From assembly GCA_900539845.1 (NCBI GenBank), contig UQDP01000033.1, positions 1-10,220 on the forward strand: 10,220 bases of DNA, given 5' to 3'. Positions 8,493-10,220 of this stretch are shown one piece after another; position 1 is the first letter of the stretch; every line of letters starts with the position of its first letter. Under the pieces are notes generated by a model. The model saw only the letters and a program-made list of their open reading frames with translations, had not been told where the DNA came from and searched no databases. This DNA is from an uncultured Oscillospiraceae bacterium (GTDB taxonomy: Bacteria > Bacillota > Clostridia > Oscillospirales > Acutalibacteraceae). A program made the position numbers and the translations under genes.

Positions 8493-8510
8493 AATCGATA
8501 TATATCGATT
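8493..8510. repeat. Perfect 18-bp palindrome at the promoter of the secreted protein gene, candidate operator
   Basis: AATCGATATATATCGATT is fully self-complementary. Its last two bases are the first two bases of the predicted -35 hexamer (8509-8514), so a dimeric DNA-binding protein sitting here would compete with RNA polymerase or contact it. I do not recognise it as the site of a named regulator. The surrounding gap is very AT-rich, which raises the chance of accidental symmetry, but the two TCGA cores make this less likely. Confidence 0.5.
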
Positions 8511-8537
8511 GAATTTTTATTTATATTTTTGTATAAT
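8509..8537 (+). promoter_or_regulatory. Predicted sigma-A promoter of the secreted protein gene
   Basis: TTGAAT (8509-8514), a 17-base spacer and a perfect TATAAT (8532-8537). Transcription would start near 8543-8545, giving a leader of roughly 55 bases. The rest of the 8413-8588 gap is AT-rich, with no gene-like reading frame that I can support. Confidence 0.75.
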
Positions 8538-8542
8538 AAATG

Positions 8543-8569
8543 TATATAGAGCGTTATGCGCTTTGTATA
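8543..8569 (+). promoter_or_regulatory. Leader hairpin at the 5' end of the secreted protein mRNA
   Basis: TATATAGAGCG (8543-8553) can pair with CGCTTTGTATA (8559-8569) around a five-base TTATG loop. The stem is 11 bp with two G-U pairs. It is not followed by a T-run, so it is not a terminator. It lies between the predicted transcription start and the ribosome binding site; 5' hairpins of this sort can stabilise mRNA or tune translation, which is inference. Confidence 0.4.
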
Positions 8570-8583
8570 TCTGTAAAATATAG

Positions 8584-8589
8584 AAAGGA
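8584..8589 (+). promoter_or_regulatory. Ribosome binding site favouring a TTG start for the secreted protein
   Basis: AAAGGA is 8 bases upstream of the TTG at 8598. The in-frame ATG at 8589 overlaps this site and is therefore too close to be used with it. Confidence 0.6.
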
Positions 8590-8597
8590 TGATTGTT

Positions 8598-10220
8598 TTG
8601 AAAAACAAAAAAGCTCTTGCGATGCTGATGTCGCTGCTTATTGTTCTGTCTTCCGCAATGGTGGGCGGGATGAGCGTTTTTGCTGCCGATCATACCGCAG
8701 GTGAACTTCAGAACCTGGTTGACAGCTTTGAGCAGAAGATGGACGGCACCGCATACAGCAATATGTCTGCCGCATATCAGGCTTGGTATGATGCAAAGGC
8801 ATATTTAGTTGGCGCCGAGGCGGGCATTGCCGAAGATAATGATGTTGATACATATTATACGGCTCTTGAAACCGCTCTCGCAAATATGACGGAATGGACT
8901 GCCAAAACGGCAGATGTTCAGCCTGCATTCGGAAATGATACTACGGGAACCTCTTATGACGGATATGTTAACGGAGATGTCGATTACGCGGTCAACCTTC
9001 TTTATTCTCCCGTATGTTCCGATTATTCCGCAAACGATGAACAGGCTTCCGGTACATTGGGCGATGTTACAATAGATCTATATTATAATACTACCGTTTT
9101 GATGTATGATGGTATTCATACTCCCACAATGCCGGTAATGGCTCTTGCCTCTAAAAACACAGACAACAACAGATACATCTATCAGCTTTATCCTGCCGCT
9201 TCAGCAACAGATAATTCAAATCATCCGAATTTCAGGATGACCGAAAGCTGGCATGGCGCTTCCCATGATGGTGAAGTTCACAATGACTGCTGGCCTTGGA
9301 CTATGGATCTTGAAAATGTTACCGGCAGACCGCAGGCATTTGCGGGAACTGCAAATACGTCTGACAGGCTCCCGCTTTACAGGGGCGGATTCTTTCAGGG
9401 ATATGCCAAATATATAGCCGCTCTGGCAAACGGAATGCAGTTTATCAGTGATATGGATGCCGGAACATATTCATCGGCATATAATTTGGTATGGTACAGA
9501 CTCACGGGCGATGATCCGAGCGACGCCGCTTATATCAACAATACCAACGCAACAATCTACGTTGTAAACTACAAGGCGATTCTTGATGCTGTCAGCAGTG
9601 CTCTTGAAAATATCACATCTTACAGCTATAACGGCGCACTCAGCGTGATATCCGCTGTTGAGGCTTGCATGAATTTTGACCCCAATTCGTATGATTATAC
9701 TTCTGATACTGCAACAGCCGTTTCAGCCTGTGCAGCAGATATAAATTCTCTTGTAAACGGCGTGAACACAGCGGTCAGCGCGGCGGGCACAATGGATGCA
9801 GGCAGCTATATGACGCTTGCTTCTGCATATGCCGATTATACGCAAACCTATGCAGCCGGTCAGGGCAATTACAGTGATGAAACTTGGACTGCTTTTGTTT
9901 CGGAATATGACGCTGCAACTTCGGTTCTTTCCGCAGTTGTTAATAAGACCGCATATATGAGCTCTGTATCTTCAGAAGCGCTTGTAAACGCTTATAATAA
10001 TCTTAAAGAAGTCATTCGCGATATCACATATACTTACATATTTGCAGACGGCAGTAATACAACGGTAATTGCTCCTGAAGGAACAGAGCCTGACGCTCCG
10101 GAAAATACTGCCGCGACTGACTGGGCTTCCAGTAACGACGGCACACACAGCAGAACGGTATACAGCTGGCCTGCATGGGAAAGCGGCGTAACCGAATATA
10201 AGGAAATCGCCACTCCCACA
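8598..10220 (+). CDS. Secreted, probably cell-surface protein with FIVAR-like helical modules (3' end outside window)
   Basis: The frame is open for 541 codons and runs off the window, so the C-terminus and any anchor are not visible. From the TTG at 8598 it begins with a clear signal peptide: KNKK, a hydrophobic stretch (about 6-27) and a cleavage site near V-F-A-A-D (29/30). Residues about 33-105 are helical with a Tyr/Trp/Ala pattern (SAAYQAWYDAKAYL). Residues about 110-300 form a Tyr, Asn, Gly, Trp-rich and probably beta-structured domain (ESWHGASHDGEVHNDCWPW, GGFFQGYAKY) that I cannot assign. Residues about 310-475 are helical repeats; the last (about 399-475, with NYSDETWTAFVSEYDAA and SEALVNAYNNL) resembles FIVAR modules of surface proteins. 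Then comes TYIFADGSNTTVIAPEGTEP and a THSRTVYSW segment, typical of repeat-rich surface proteins of gut Clostridia. Polymer or host-surface binding is inference. It has its own promoter and is not part of groESL. Confidence 0.75.
   Translation, partial: MKNKKALAMLMSLLIVLSSAMVGGMSVFAADHTAGELQNLVDSFEQKMDGTAYSNMSAAYQAWYDAKAYLVGAEAGIAEDNDVDTYYTALETALANMTEWTAKTADVQPAFGNDTTGTSYDGYVNGDVDYAVNLLYSPVCSDYSANDEQASGTLGDVTIDLYYNTTVLMYDGIHTPTMPVMALASKNTDNNRYIYQLYPAASATDNSNHPNFRMTESWHGASHDGEVHNDCWPWTMDLENVTGRPQAFAGTANTSDRLPLYRGGFFQGYAKYIAALANGMQFISDMDAGTYSSAYNLVWYRLTGDDPSDAAYINNTNATIYVVNYKAILDAVSSALENITSYSYNGALSVISAVEACMNFDPNSYDYTSDTATAVSACAADINSLVNGVNTAVSAAGTMDAGSYMTLASAYADYTQTYAAGQGNYSDETWTAFVSEYDAATSVLSAVVNKTAYMSSVSSEALVNAYNNLKEVIRDITYTYIFADGSNTTVIAPEGTEPDAPENTAATDWASSNDGTHSRTVYSWPAWESGVTEYKEIATPT

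Noticed and set aside
8413..8588. AT-rich gap checked for a small gene, non-coding RNA or replication-type element
   Set aside because: Apart from the promoter, palindrome and leader hairpin reported, I see only AT-rich sequence with scattered TATA-like strings and no supported reading frame.
8589..8597. ATG start for the secreted protein three codons upstream of the TTG
   Set aside because: It overlaps the AAAGGA site. The TTG at 8598 gives correct spacing and a typical basic signal peptide start; the ATG cannot be fully excluded.

Overview
The window looks like a chromosomal segment of a low-to-mid GC Firmicute, most likely a gut Clostridia member of the Ruminococcaceae/Oscillospiraceae type. 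The evidence is strong AAAGGAG-type ribosome binding sites, TTGACA/TATAAT promoters, a CIRCE operator before groESL, a DUF4364 regulator-like gene, a bacterial RqcH, the MEP isoprenoid genes ispD-ispF, and a secreted protein with helical FIVAR-like modules. Genus assignment is inference; no rRNA or tRNA gene is present to support it.

Layout. Positions 1-103 hold two intrinsic hairpin terminators. A DUF4364 winged-helix-like gene (104-688) is read leftwards. It is divergent from a rightward cluster starting at 819: a DUF1858 CxxC protein, trmK (tRNA A22 methyltransferase), a short Nif3-family metal protein, rqcH (ribosome quality control), ispD and ispF. From trmK on, these genes overlap by 1-8 bases, so they are almost certainly one operon. 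A carbon-nitrogen hydrolase (5334-6185) follows 87 bases later and may be co-transcribed. A strong terminator (6236-6280) ends this block.

Next is a classical heat-shock unit: an extended -10 promoter, a perfect CIRCE inverted repeat, groES and groEL, closed by a terminator at 8381-8412. An AT-rich gap of about 185 bases follows, with a very good promoter, a perfect 18-bp palindrome touching its -35 box, and a leader hairpin. It leads into a large secreted protein (from 8598) that is still open at the window end.

How the genes fit together. The central operon is housekeeping: tRNA modification, rescue of stalled 50S subunits by alanine tailing (RqcH), and two steps of isoprenoid precursor synthesis. 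GroESL handles protein folding under HrcA control. The least explained parts are the secreted protein with its palindrome-marked promoter and the divergent promoter pair that seems to share one self-complementary -35 hexamer. I do not see a new defence, mobile or CRISPR system here; most of the window is ordinary core genome.
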